Source: Pseudopedobacter sp044361595 (GTDB lineage Bacteria; Bacteroidota; Bacteroidia; Sphingobacteriales; Sphingobacteriaceae). From it: 64,000 nucleotides of DNA. Shown here in pieces: positions 17,128-26,100 of the stretch. Position 1 is the stretch's first letter. Every line of letters starts with the position of its first letter. The notes beneath the pieces are model-generated. The model was given only the letters and a program-made list of their open reading frames with translations. It was not told the DNA's origin and ran no database searches. The stretch is from positions 62,001-126,000 of the forward strand of contig JBIKIN010000010.1 in NCBI GenBank assembly GCA_044361595.1, in the 5' to 3' direction. The translations under genes were made by a program, and so were the position numbers.

Positions 17128-17985
17128 CTACTTTAAATTAAATAATAAAACTAATTGTACTATTGGTAGATATACAAAACTGCCGAACATAAGTTTTTGA
17201 GCAGACTTAATATCTAAATTTTTAACTAAAACTAATGCTTGATAACTAAAGAGAATTCCTGAAATAATAGAGACAATTAACACATAATAGCCTCCAAAAC
17301 CATATAAAAACGGCAAAATACTAATTGGTATTAATATCAATGTTGAAACAAAAGTTATTATTGCACTCACTTTGTCTCTCTTAGTGGTTGGTAATAGTCT
17401 AAAGCCAGCTTGTTTATAATCTTCATCTAATACCCATGCAATAGCCCAAAAGTGAGGAAACTGCCATACGAACTGAATACCGAATAAAATTAAAGCAACA
17501 TGATCTATAAAACCATGAGCTGCAACATATCCAATAAGTGGAGGTAATGCGCCTGGTATTGCACCCACAAAAACGGCTATTGGAGATTTACGCTTTAACG
17601 GAGTATAAATAAATGCGTAAAACAAAATAGAAAAAACAGAAAGTAAGCCCGTTAGTATATTTAAACTACCCAATAAATAAGTGCCAAAAATACCCATTAA
17701 AAGACTTAAAACTAAAGCTTGGCCATTGGTCATTCTACCAGATGGTAAAGGTCTGTCGGCGGTTCTTTTCATCAATTTATCAAGATCTTTCTCGATAATC
17801 TCATTAAAACCATTAGCTGCTGAAGTAACTAAAAAACCCCCAATCACTAATTTTAGCCAGCTATACCAATTAATTTCTAATTGACTTTCTGGTGCAATTA
17901 AGAAAGATATTGATGCAGAGAAAACAACTAAGAAGGTTAATCTAAGTTTTACTAAATTTTTAAAATCGTTTAAAAAGGTTTTCAA
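17128..17985 (-). CDS. ctaB: Protohaem IX farnesyltransferase (haem O synthase)
   Basis: A 285-aa UbiA-superfamily prenyltransferase with about nine helices. It shows the first Asp-rich motif NGFNEIIEKDLDKLMKRT (NxxxD) near residue 59 and the second YTPLKRKSPIAVFVGAIPGALPPLIGY near 130, both characteristic of CtaB/CyoE. It adds a farnesyl group to haem B to make haem O, which CtaA then converts to haem A for the oxidase encoded alongside. It follows ctaA by four bases. Confidence 0.94.
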   Translation of the reverse strand: MKTFLNDFKNLVKLRLTFLVVFSASISFLIAPESQLEINWYSWLKLVIGGFLVTSAANGFNEIIEKDLDKLMKRTADRPLPSGRMTNGQALVLSLLMGIFGTYLLGSLNILTGLLSVFSILFYAFIYTPLKRKSPIAVFVGAIPGALPPLIGYVAAHGFIDHVALILFGIQFVWQFPHFWAIAWVLDEDYKQAGFRLLPTTKRDKVSAIITFVSTLILIPISILPFLYGFGGYYVLIVSIISGILFSYQALVLVKNLDIKSAQKLMFGSFVYLPIVQLVLLFNLK

Positions 17986-17989
17986 TTTT

Positions 17990-19048
17990 TTAGTTGTTTA
18001 ATTGTTTCTTACCGCTTACAAAAATCAGATACAAATAAAATTGTGCCGAAAATAAAAGCGTAGCTAATAAAATATGTAATGCTTGTGCCCAAGATGGTAA
18101 TGCAAAGTAACTTAGTGCTACACCTGTAAAAATTTGTAAAACTAGAAAAGCTATAATATAATTTGCTGAGTTTATTATTCTTCTATCTCTTAAGCTTCTG
18201 ATGATTAAAAAGTATAATAATCCATTAAAAACAATAGTTAAAATTGCTAGATCTTTATGATAGGTAAATACTCTTCCTACTTCAGTAAGCCACTCTGACC
18301 TATTCAATTCTTTAAACATCATCTGCACAGCATCAACTTCCTCTCTTACCTCGGTACCAATTGTAATTTGTATAATAGAAACTAAAATAGCTAATAATGA
18401 AATAGTCTTAATAAAGAATGAGACTTTAAGTTTACTAATATTCTCGCTTTTTAAAAGATATAAATACTGATAAGTATAAATAGAAACTGCTAATATCAAG
18501 ATAGCAACTAACATATGTATAGTGATTATCCAAGCAACTAAATTAGTTGAAACTACTATGGAACCTAGCCAAGCTTGAAAAGCAACTAAAATCAAATTTA
18601 TTCCAGATAACCAAAATAGTCTTTTACTTATGTTATAAAGTTTAAAGGAAAACACAAAAGTTAAAACTAAGAATATACCTGTTAAGGCGCCTATGAGCCT
18701 ATTAATATACTCGATATAGGTTTTAAGTGGATTAAATTCTTCCGGTAATTTAATATACTCATCATGTCGAATTTTAAACGCAAGGTCTGAGTAACCAGTT
18801 TTATCTAAAATTTTAGCAAATCTTTCATTTTTAGCTAGCCTTTGTGCAACATACTTTTCTTGATAACCTTTAGGTAGTTGTGAAATATCTGTAGGTGGTA
18901 TATATTGATCAAAACACTTTGGCCAATCAGGACAACCCATGCCAGATCCAGAACTTCTAACAACACCTCCAGCTAATATGAGGAGGAATAAAGAAATTAT
19001 TGCAATTAAATTTATTCTTAAGAATCGCCTTTCAGCTTTAGAGTGCAT
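17990..19048 (-). CDS. ctaA: Haem A synthase
   Basis: A 352-aa CtaA with eight helices. The GGVVRSSGSGMGCPDWPKCF loop after helix 1 carries the conserved cysteine pair; EYINRLIGALTG and ITIHMLVAI carry the first haem-ligand histidines; YHKDLAI and ALHILLATLLF carry the second pair. It oxidises haem O to haem A in the membrane. The ATG at 19048 is chosen over an in-frame TTG at 19099, because the TTG lies inside a terminator-like hairpin and would add an unconserved 17-residue extension. Confidence 0.93.
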   Translation of the reverse strand: MHSKAERRFLRINLIAIISLFLLILAGGVVRSSGSGMGCPDWPKCFDQYIPPTDISQLPKGYQEKYVAQRLAKNERFAKILDKTGYSDLAFKIRHDEYIKLPEEFNPLKTYIEYINRLIGALTGIFLVLTFVFSFKLYNISKRLFWLSGINLILVAFQAWLGSIVVSTNLVAWIITIHMLVAILILAVSIYTYQYLYLLKSENISKLKVSFFIKTISLLAILVSIIQITIGTEVREEVDAVQMMFKELNRSEWLTEVGRVFTYHKDLAILTIVFNGLLYFLIIRSLRDRRIINSANYIIAFLVLQIFTGVALSYFALPSWAQALHILLATLLFSAQFYLYLIFVSGKKQLNN

Positions 19049-19064
19049 TTTGCTTTGATAAAAA

Positions 19065-19099
19065 TTGGGGTATCTGTAATTTAATACGTGATACCCCAA
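19065..19099 (-). terminator. Terminator/attenuator hairpin between ctaD and ctaA
   Basis: TTGGGGTATC and GATACCCCAA form a perfect 10-bp stem with a 15-base loop, followed on the minus strand by TTTTTATC. It lies 17 bases before the ctaA start, inside the operon, and could reduce read-through from the structural genes into the haem A and assembly genes. Confidence 0.65.
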
Positions 19100-19122
19100 C
19101 CAAATTCAAATATGTTTATTAA

Positions 19123-21021
19123 TTACTTAACCTCTTCAGGATTATTAACAGTAATATTATTTGTCTTATTCCACTGTTCCTGAATCAATTCTGCAGCTTC
19201 ATTACCTTCAAAATCATGTGGAAGGTTAGAACTCATAGTTTCCGATAAGGGTGTAGTTTGCATGATATAGTCTTCTTTATGACCAGGTTTACTGTAATCA
19301 TAAGGCCATCTGTAAACAGTCGGTATTTCACCAGGCCAGTTACCATGAATTCTTTCTACTGGAGTTGTCCATTCTAAAGTTGTAGACTCCCAAGGATTCT
19401 GAGTAGCTTTTTTGCCAAAGAAAATAGAATAGAAGAAATTGAATAAGAAAGCCACTTGAGCTAAAGCACTAATAATTGCAGCCCATGTAATAAACTTATT
19501 AACTGATAACCACTCACCCATTGACTCAAATTCAGTAAATGCGTAATATCTTCTAGGAACTCCATCTAATCCCATAAAGTGCATTGGGAAAAACACTAAA
19601 TAAGCACCTGCAAATGTTAACCAAAAATGTAAGTATCCTAATTTAGCGTTCATCATTCTTCCAAACAACTTAGGGAACCAGTGGTAAATACCAGACAACA
19701 TACCAAATATAGCAGCTGACCCCATTACTAAGTGAAAGTGCGCTACAACAAAATAAGTATCATGTAAGTTGATGTCTAATGCTGCATTTCCTAAGAAAAT
19801 ACCTGTTAAACCTCCAGAGATGAAGAATGATACTAAACCAATAGCAAATAGCATAGCTGGCGTAAATCTGATATTTCCTCGCCACAGAGTTGCTAAATAG
19901 TTGAAAGTTTTAACTGCCGATGGTACAGCAATGATTAAAGTCGTAATCATGAATACACCTCCTAAAAAAGGATTCATACCCGTAACAAACATGTGGTGAC
20001 CCCACACTATAAATGATAATACAGTTATACCAATTAAAGAGTAAACCATGGCATGGTAACCAAATATAGGTTTACGAGAATTTGTTGCAATTACTTCTGA
20101 AGTAATACCCAATGCTGGCATTAAAACGATATAAACCTCTGGGTGACCAAGGAACCAAAATAAATGTTGAAATAAAACAGGGCTACCACCTTCATTAGGT
20201 AAGGCTTGTCCAGCAATATATATATCAGATAGATAGAAAGAAGTTCCAAAACTTCTATCAAAAATTAACAAAACTACCGCGGCAACTAATACAGGGAAAG
20301 ATAAAATACCTACAATAGCTGTCAAAAAGAAAGCCCAAATGGTTAATGGCATTTTCCATAAGTCCATTCCTTTTGTTCTCATGTTTAAAACAGTAGAAAC
20401 ATAGTTAATACCACCCATCAATGATGAAGCTACGAATAAAGTCATAGATACTAACCATAAAGTCATCCCTAAACCAGAACCTGGCATAGCTTTCGGAATT
20501 GCAGATAAAGGAGGATAAATAGTCCATCCTGCTCCGGCTGGCCCACTCTCAATAAAAAAGGTGCCTAACATGATCACACTAGCAGTAAAAAACAACCAGT
20601 ATGATAACATATTCATAAATGGCGAAGCCATATCACGAGCACCTAATTGCAATGGTATTAATAAGTTAGAAAAGGTACCACTTAAGCCAGCAGTTAATAC
20701 AAAGAATACCATAATGGTACCATGAATAGTAACTAAAGACAAATAAAAGTTTGGATCTAATCTACCTTCAGGAGCAAATTTTCCTAAAAACACTTCCAAT
20801 AAAGGAAAGCTTTGATCAGGGTAAGCTAACTGAATTCTAAACAAAATCGATAAAAGCATTGCAATAACACCCATTATGATACCGGTGATTAAGAATTGCT
20901 TAGCAATCATCTTGTGATCTTGACTAAATACGTATTTAGTTAAGAAAGTTTCTTTATGATGATCATGAGCGTGATCATCATGATTATTGTGTGCTGTATG
21001 AGGAATTGCAATCGTTGACAT
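19123..21021 (-). CDS. ctaD: Cytochrome c oxidase subunit I (aa3 type)
   Basis: The 632-aa catalytic subunit has 12 or more helices. Residues seen: the low-spin haem ligand in TIHGTIMVFF; the CuB ligand and His-Tyr cross-link in WFLGHPEVYI; the CuB pair in VWGHHMF; and the haem ligands in LHDTYFVVAHFHLVMG. It reduces O2 to water and pumps protons in the inner membrane. The N-terminus is unusually His-rich (about ten His in the first 23 residues), which could bind copper. It follows ctaC by 22 bases. Confidence 0.97.
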   Translation of the reverse strand: MSTIAIPHTAHNNHDDHAHDHHKETFLTKYVFSQDHKMIAKQFLITGIIMGVIAMLLSILFRIQLAYPDQSFPLLEVFLGKFAPEGRLDPNFYLSLVTIHGTIMVFFVLTAGLSGTFSNLLIPLQLGARDMASPFMNMLSYWLFFTASVIMLGTFFIESGPAGAGWTIYPPLSAIPKAMPGSGLGMTLWLVSMTLFVASSLMGGINYVSTVLNMRTKGMDLWKMPLTIWAFFLTAIVGILSFPVLVAAVVLLIFDRSFGTSFYLSDIYIAGQALPNEGGSPVLFQHLFWFLGHPEVYIVLMPALGITSEVIATNSRKPIFGYHAMVYSLIGITVLSFIVWGHHMFVTGMNPFLGGVFMITTLIIAVPSAVKTFNYLATLWRGNIRFTPAMLFAIGLVSFFISGGLTGIFLGNAALDINLHDTYFVVAHFHLVMGSAAIFGMLSGIYHWFPKLFGRMMNAKLGYLHFWLTFAGAYLVFFPMHFMGLDGVPRRYYAFTEFESMGEWLSVNKFITWAAIISALAQVAFLFNFFYSIFFGKKATQNPWESTTLEWTTPVERIHGNWPGEIPTVYRWPYDYSKPGHKEDYIMQTTPLSETMSSNLPHDFEGNEAAELIQEQWNKTNNITVNNPEEVK

Positions 21022-21043
21022 AATATCCTTAAATTTTAAAATC

Positions 21044-22210
21044 TTAATTATTTAATGCAATTTTATTATTTTCTGTTTTTAAATTATCTTTCATAGCTAA
21101 CTGATACTCCTTTTTCATATCGTCAGTTACGATTGGTTTTTGTTCTTTCAACCACTTATCATATTCCTTTTGTGATACAACTCTTACTGCAAACTGCATA
21201 TTATAGTGAGAGCCACCACAAATTTTAGCGCAATAAAGTCTGTAATCAAATTTAGGATCGTTGGTTTTTTCACGCATTTCAGCAGTTGTTATTTTTGGAG
21301 TAAACTGAAAATATGTAGCCATACCTGGAACACAGTTCATCTGAACTCTAAAATGAGGCATATAAAAGCTATGTAAAACATCCATAGAACCCAAAGTAAA
21401 TCTTACAGATTGATTAACGGGTAAAACAATTTCGGTAACTTTTAAATCGTCCAAATTCTTTTTATCTGCTAAATCTAGTCCTAAATTGTTTAAACCATTT
21501 AAACTACCAATTAGTTTATAATTCTTTTTACCATTTGCATTGTCCTTACCACCATACCTAACATCCCAAGCAAATTGATGTGCTGTTACTTCTACTTGAA
21601 TAGCACTATCTCTATCTGATTTAGAAACATTAGTTATACCTCTCCATGTAAAGAACCCCATTAAAACTAATACAGTTAAAGCAATTGCAGGAGTAATAGT
21701 CCAATATTTTTCTAAAGTGTTATTGTGAGGATAATAGTAAGCTTTCTTCTTTTTATTGTAGTTGTATCTATAGGCAAACATGAACAACAATATGTGGGTA
21801 ATCACAAAAACAATTGTTGTAATAATTAATGTGATATTAAACATGGAATCAATTTTGGCTCCATGCTCAGAAGCTGCCTCAGGTAAAATTTGAGCACCTT
21901 GGACTGTATAAGACCAGTACGTACCATATAAACCAGCAATCAAAGTAGCAGCGAAAATAATTCCATTTACTTTATCCCATTTAATACCTTCTTTCTTACC
22001 CTGAATTTGTCTGGTTAGTTCATAAACCTGTAAAACTTTACCAATAATTCCTACAAAAATACAAGCTAAAAGAAATAGAATAAGGTAATAACTAACTGTT
22101 TTACCTAAACCATCAGCTTTGCTTACCTCTTCAGCAACACCTGACTCTTCTGCTAAAACCTGAGTAAAAGAGAGTACTAAAATTGCTAAGAATGATAATA
22201 ATTTCTTCAT
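21044..22210 (-). CDS. ctaC: Cytochrome c oxidase subunit II
   Basis: A 388-aa subunit II. A signal peptide (residues 1-20, ending VLAE) is followed by three hydrophobic segments and a periplasmic cupredoxin domain. The CuA site is intact: the first His lies in VLHSFYMPHFRVQMNCVPG, and the cluster CAKICGGSHYNM supplies two Cys, His and Met. It accepts electrons from the complex III cytochromes. I chose the ATG at 22210 because it begins a clean signal peptide; an ATG eight codons upstream (22234) is possible. It lies 43 bases after actF. Confidence 0.95.
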   Translation of the reverse strand: MKKLLSFLAILVLSFTQVLAEESGVAEEVSKADGLGKTVSYYLILFLLACIFVGIIGKVLQVYELTRQIQGKKEGIKWDKVNGIIFAATLIAGLYGTYWSYTVQGAQILPEAASEHGAKIDSMFNITLIITTIVFVITHILLFMFAYRYNYNKKKKAYYYPHNNTLEKYWTITPAIALTVLVLMGFFTWRGITNVSKSDRDSAIQVEVTAHQFAWDVRYGGKDNANGKKNYKLIGSLNGLNNLGLDLADKKNLDDLKVTEIVLPVNQSVRFTLGSMDVLHSFYMPHFRVQMNCVPGMATYFQFTPKITTAEMREKTNDPKFDYRLYCAKICGGSHYNMQFAVRVVSQKEYDKWLKEQKPIVTDDMKKEYQLAMKDNLKTENNKIALNN

Positions 22211-22253
22211 GTTGAAATATTTATAAATATTCATTTTGATTGATAATAAACAA

Positions 22254-23474
22254 TTAAATAGAGTGATTTAAACTTTCCTCTAAAAAAGGATGATTTTTAG
22301 GAGCTAAGCTAGATTTACTTAATGATGTTAACATTGAGAAAACAAATAAACCTGCAAAACCCAAAGCCACACCTAATTCAATAAATCCAAAACCAGCCTC
22401 TTCAGCTAATGTTCCTGGCATAATCATCATGTAATAATCTAACCAGTGACCACAAACTAGTAATATACACACAGCAAGCAAGGTATTTGTTTTTCTTTTT
22501 GCATCTCTTGACATTAAAATTAAAAGAGGAGACAAAAAGTTTACAGCAAGATTTAACCAAAATAAAGGTAAAAATTGAGGTTCCCATCTTTTAAAGAAAT
22601 AAACAGTCTCTTCAGGAATGTTTGCGTAATAAATTAATAAAAACTGAGAAAACCAGATGTAAGTCCAAAAAATTGAGAATGCAAATACAAATTTACCCAA
22701 ATCATGAACATGACTATCATTTAACCAGCTCATGTAACCAGCTTTTCTCAGTAATATAACAGTAATTGCTATAGTAGCCATTCCAGAAACCCACATAGCA
22801 GCAAAATTATACCAGCCAAACATGGTAGAAAACCAATGTGCCTCTAGAGACATGATAACGTCAAACGCCCATATAGGAGTTGTAAATCCAAAAATAACAA
22901 GAAAAATAGCTGAATATTTTATACTTTTCTTGTAACTATCTAAACCGCCTACCAGATCTTCATTTGTAGATAACTTGGTGATTAGTAAGGCAAAAATACT
23001 GTAGCTACCTAAAAACACTACTAAACGAGTAATGAAAAAAGGAATATTTAGATAAGCAGATTTGCCAGCGATTAGCGCATCATATTCTTCATTGTTTGGA
23101 TCAATCAAAGCAGGGTCAGCCCAATGATGATACAAATTATGAGTTAATAAACCAGTAACAACAACTAGAATCAAAATGATACTTGCAAAAGGTAAAACCT
23201 TTGCAAAAGCTTGAGGAACACGTAATAAACTTGCTGACCATCCAGCTTGAGCTACAAACTGCACAGCGCAAAAGAAAAGGCCGGCTGCACATACACACGT
23301 AAAATAATAACTCATTAATAATAAGTTAAGAAAAGTACGCTCGGCATGACCAGTTAAAATCCCATAAGCTATAGCTGCTATACCTACAACTATACCAATA
23401 ATACTGATAGTTTTAGCTTTCCCGCTAAAATCGAATTGCTCCGAAAAATTATATGAATTTGAGTGAGATCCCAT
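22254..23474 (-). CDS. actF: Alternative complex III subunit ActF
   Basis: A 406-aa polytopic protein with about ten helices, matching the ActF (quinol:cytochrome c oxidoreductase membrane subunit) family, a diverged relative of ActC/NrfD. Recognisable segments are NLLLMSYYFTCVCAAGLFFCAVQF near the first helices and GWSASLLRVPQAFA between helices 2 and 3. It forms half of the membrane core of ACIII and probably a proton channel. The ATG at 23474 is preferred; a longer frame starts 20 codons upstream but overlaps actE heavily. Confidence 0.92.
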   Translation of the reverse strand: MGSHSNSYNFSEQFDFSGKAKTISIIGIVVGIAAIAYGILTGHAERTFLNLLLMSYYFTCVCAAGLFFCAVQFVAQAGWSASLLRVPQAFAKVLPFASIILILVVVTGLLTHNLYHHWADPALIDPNNEEYDALIAGKSAYLNIPFFITRLVVFLGSYSIFALLITKLSTNEDLVGGLDSYKKSIKYSAIFLVIFGFTTPIWAFDVIMSLEAHWFSTMFGWYNFAAMWVSGMATIAITVILLRKAGYMSWLNDSHVHDLGKFVFAFSIFWTYIWFSQFLLIYYANIPEETVYFFKRWEPQFLPLFWLNLAVNFLSPLLILMSRDAKRKTNTLLAVCILLVCGHWLDYYMMIMPGTLAEEAGFGFIELGVALGFAGLFVFSMLTSLSKSSLAPKNHPFLEESLNHSI

Positions 23475-23488
23475 GTCTAAAAAATAAC

Positions 23489-24073
23489 TTATTTCTCGTT
23501 TTGTAATTTGTGAACATATAACACAACTTTCCATCTTTCTTCTGGACTAAGTTGAGATGCATATGAACCCATAAGGTTTAAACCATATTGCATTGTATGA
23601 TATATCTTACCGTCAGTAAGATCTTTCATTGCTCCACCTCTTGATGAAATACCAGTAGCGTAAGAAGGAGGTGCAGGATATTTACCTAATTCTACAATCT
23701 TTCCGTTACCAGCACCTTTAATGCCGTGACAAGGACCACACATAGATACGTAAAGCACTTCACCTTCTGCAAGATTTTTTGCATTATTCGCTATTGGGTT
23801 AACCATTTTTTCACTAGCCTCAAAATAACCTTCAGTGGTGTTAGGATATTGATCATAACGGTTAAAACCCACAGGAGTAGTACCAGATGGTGGTACTTGA
23901 GCAGTAATTCCATTCTCAAAATTAGGGTTCTTTTGATCTGGATTATAGGCTATAGGGTAATACATATTAGGTGCATATTCTAAACCTCTGCTTCTTTTGT
24001 CTTTACAAGAAGAAACTAATAAAACCGAAGTAAAGGCAACTAATAAAAAGCCAATTATACTTATTCTATTCAT
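23489..24073 (-). CDS. actE: Alternative complex III cytochrome c subunit ActE
   Basis: A 194-aa lipoprotein cytochrome. The signal ends in LLVSSC (lipidated Cys). One haem c site, CGPCH, lies near residue 123, and the distal Met is probably in LMGSYASQL. The central region PPSGTTPVGFNRYDQYPN is typical of ActE. It passes electrons from ActA towards the oxidase at the periplasmic face. The ATG at 24073 is preferred over one seven codons upstream because it directly begins the lipoprotein signal; it overlaps actD by eight bases. Confidence 0.93.
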   Translation of the reverse strand: MNRISIIGFLLVAFTSVLLVSSCKDKRSRGLEYAPNMYYPIAYNPDQKNPNFENGITAQVPPSGTTPVGFNRYDQYPNTTEGYFEASEKMVNPIANNAKNLAEGEVLYVSMCGPCHGIKGAGNGKIVELGKYPAPPSYATGISSRGGAMKDLTDGKIYHTMQYGLNLMGSYASQLSPEERWKVVLYVHKLQNEK

Positions 24074-24602
24074 AACTAACATACTTTCTATCATTGTGCT
24101 TAATTTCTATAGCACCTGCATCTTTTAACAAACTATCTATTTTATCACTATCCTTTACTAGTTTAGCGTCAATGGCGATAACAAATCTATCTGCTGTTGC
24201 TCTTAGCTCCATAACCCTTGGCGCTCTACCTGGAAAAAGATGGGTTCTGTAAAAAAAGGCACCAACCATACCGAATGCACAGAACAAAACTGTTAACTCG
24301 AAAGTAATTGGAATAAAATCTGGCAATGCGAAATTTGGCTTACCACCAATATTCATAGGCCAATCATGAACCATCATGTAAAAAATCATTGTTAATGCAG
24401 TACATGTACCTGTAATACCACATATAAAAGCAACAATTGGCAACCTACTTCTTTTAACTCCTAGTTTATTTTCAATTCCATGAATAGGCATTGGAGTATA
24501 AACATCGTAAATACCGATGTTATTTTTTTGAAGCTGATCAATCCCATGCATCATATCATCAGGATCATCAAACAAACCTAAAATATATTTAATATCACTC
24601 AT
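24066..24602 (-). CDS. actD: Alternative complex III subunit ActD (DUF3341)
   Basis: A 178-aa DUF3341 protein: a soluble N-terminal domain with GLFDDPDDMMHGIDQLQ and YDVYTPMPIHGI, two membrane helices (about residues 58-80 and 96-118), then a cytoplasmic tail. ActD peripherally stabilises the ActC/ActF membrane core. It starts two bases after actC ends and overlaps actE. Confidence 0.93.
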   Translation of the reverse strand: MSDIKYILGLFDDPDDMMHGIDQLQKNNIGIYDVYTPMPIHGIENKLGVKRSRLPIVAFICGITGTCTALTMIFYMMVHDWPMNIGGKPNFALPDFIPITFELTVLFCAFGMVGAFFYRTHLFPGRAPRVMELRATADRFVIAIDAKLVKDSDKIDSLLKDAGAIEIKHNDRKYVSYE

Positions 24603-24604
24603 TG

Positions 24605-26077
24605 TTAAATTTTTACGTAATCTGCTTGTTCAACACTATCATATTTGTCTAATGACTCTACATAGTATTCTGCTTCATGTGCTTTTACCTTGCCTTCTTC
24701 CATCAATTTCTTTTTAGCCTGCTCTGAAGAAGTTTTAACTAATAATCTAACCTCAGCCATAGCTACTGATGGAAGTACTCTGATGAATAATAAAAACAAA
24801 GTAAAGAAAACACCAATGGAACCAATAAATATTGAAATATCTACCCAAGTAGGATAAAACATGGCCCAACTAGATGGTAAATAATCTCTGTGTAAAGAAG
24901 TTACAATAATTACAAATCGCTCAAACCACATACCAATATTAACTATAATTGATAGTATCCAGGAAATTGCAATACTTGTTCTAATTTTTTTGAACCAAAA
25001 AAGTTGAGGAGTAATCACATTACAAGTCATCATGATCCAATAAGCCCAAGCATATGGACCAGAAACTCTATTTAAAAATGCATACTGCTCATATTCAGCA
25101 CCAGAATACCAAGCAATAAATAGTTCAGTTAAGTAAGCAACACCTACGATTGAACCTGTAAGTACAATGATTTTATTCATAGACTCTATGTGGAACATTG
25201 TGATATAATTCTCTAAGCCTAAAACCTTTCTAGTTACTAACAATAAGGTTTGAACCATAGCAAAACCAGAGAAAATAGCTCCAGCAACGAAATATGGAGG
25301 GAATATAGTTGTATGCCATCCTGGTATTACTGAAGTTGCAAAGTCCATTGATACAATAGTATGTACAGATAATACCAGCGGTGTAGCAACACCTGCCAAA
25401 ATTAAAGACACAGCTTCAAATCTCTGCCATGATTTAACAGAGCCAGTCCATCCAAAAGATAGAATGCTATAGATTTTCTTTCTTAAACCCGTTGCTCTGT
25501 CTCTGATGGTTGCAATATCCGGTAGTAAACCTACGTACCAGAATACCAATGAAACTGAGAAATAAGTTGAAATTGCAAAAACGTCCCATACTAAAGGTGA
25601 GTTAAAGTTTACCCATAAAGAACCAAACTGATTTGGCAATGGTAATGGCCAATAAGCTAACCAAGGACGACCCATGTGTGAAACAACATAGGTTGCAGCA
25701 CAAATAACGGCGAAAATTGTCATGGCTTCGGCAGAGCGGTTAATCGAATTTCTCCAATTTTGACGGAATAATAATAATACAGCCGAAATTAAGGTGCCAG
25801 CGTGACCAATACCTACCCACCATACGAAACCTGTAATATCCCAAGCCCAACCTACTGTTTTGTTTAAACCCCATGAACCAATACCAGTCCAGAAAGTATA
25901 ACTTACAGCGAATAACCAAAGACAAGCGCCTGCAGCTGCAACAATAAAACCAATCCACCAAGCTCTGTTAGGCTTATTTTCTACCGGCAATAAAACTTCC
26001 TCTGTAATTCTAGAGTAGGTAATATCTTTACCAGTAATTAGTGGTTCCCTTAATATCGATTCGTGATGTGATGACAT
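24605..26077 (-). CDS. actC: Alternative complex III subunit ActC (NrfD/PsrC-like)
   Basis: A 490-aa polytopic NrfD/PsrC-family protein with about ten helices. Landmarks include WAWDITGFVWWVGIGHAGTLISAVL, IFAVICAATYVVSHMGRPWLAYW, and VIPGWHTTIFPPYFVAGAIFSG. It binds menaquinol at the periplasmic side together with the FeS subunit ActB and may translocate protons. It follows actB by 23 bases. Confidence 0.95.
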   Translation of the reverse strand: MSSHHESILREPLITGKDITYSRITEEVLLPVENKPNRAWWIGFIVAAAGACLWLFAVSYTFWTGIGSWGLNKTVGWAWDITGFVWWVGIGHAGTLISAVLLLFRQNWRNSINRSAEAMTIFAVICAATYVVSHMGRPWLAYWPLPLPNQFGSLWVNFNSPLVWDVFAISTYFSVSLVFWYVGLLPDIATIRDRATGLRKKIYSILSFGWTGSVKSWQRFEAVSLILAGVATPLVLSVHTIVSMDFATSVIPGWHTTIFPPYFVAGAIFSGFAMVQTLLLVTRKVLGLENYITMFHIESMNKIIVLTGSIVGVAYLTELFIAWYSGAEYEQYAFLNRVSGPYAWAYWIMMTCNVITPQLFWFKKIRTSIAISWILSIIVNIGMWFERFVIIVTSLHRDYLPSSWAMFYPTWVDISIFIGSIGVFFTLFLLFIRVLPSVAMAEVRLLVKTSSEQAKKKLMEEGKVKAHEAEYYVESLDKYDSVEQADYVKI

Positions 26078-26100
26078 ATCTTAAATAATAATATTAAATA

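Noticed and set aside
19049..19099. TTG start for ctaA, adding 17 residues
   Set aside because: The TTG lies in a 10-bp terminator-like stem and the extension is not membrane-like or conserved; the ATG at 19048 fits CtaA.
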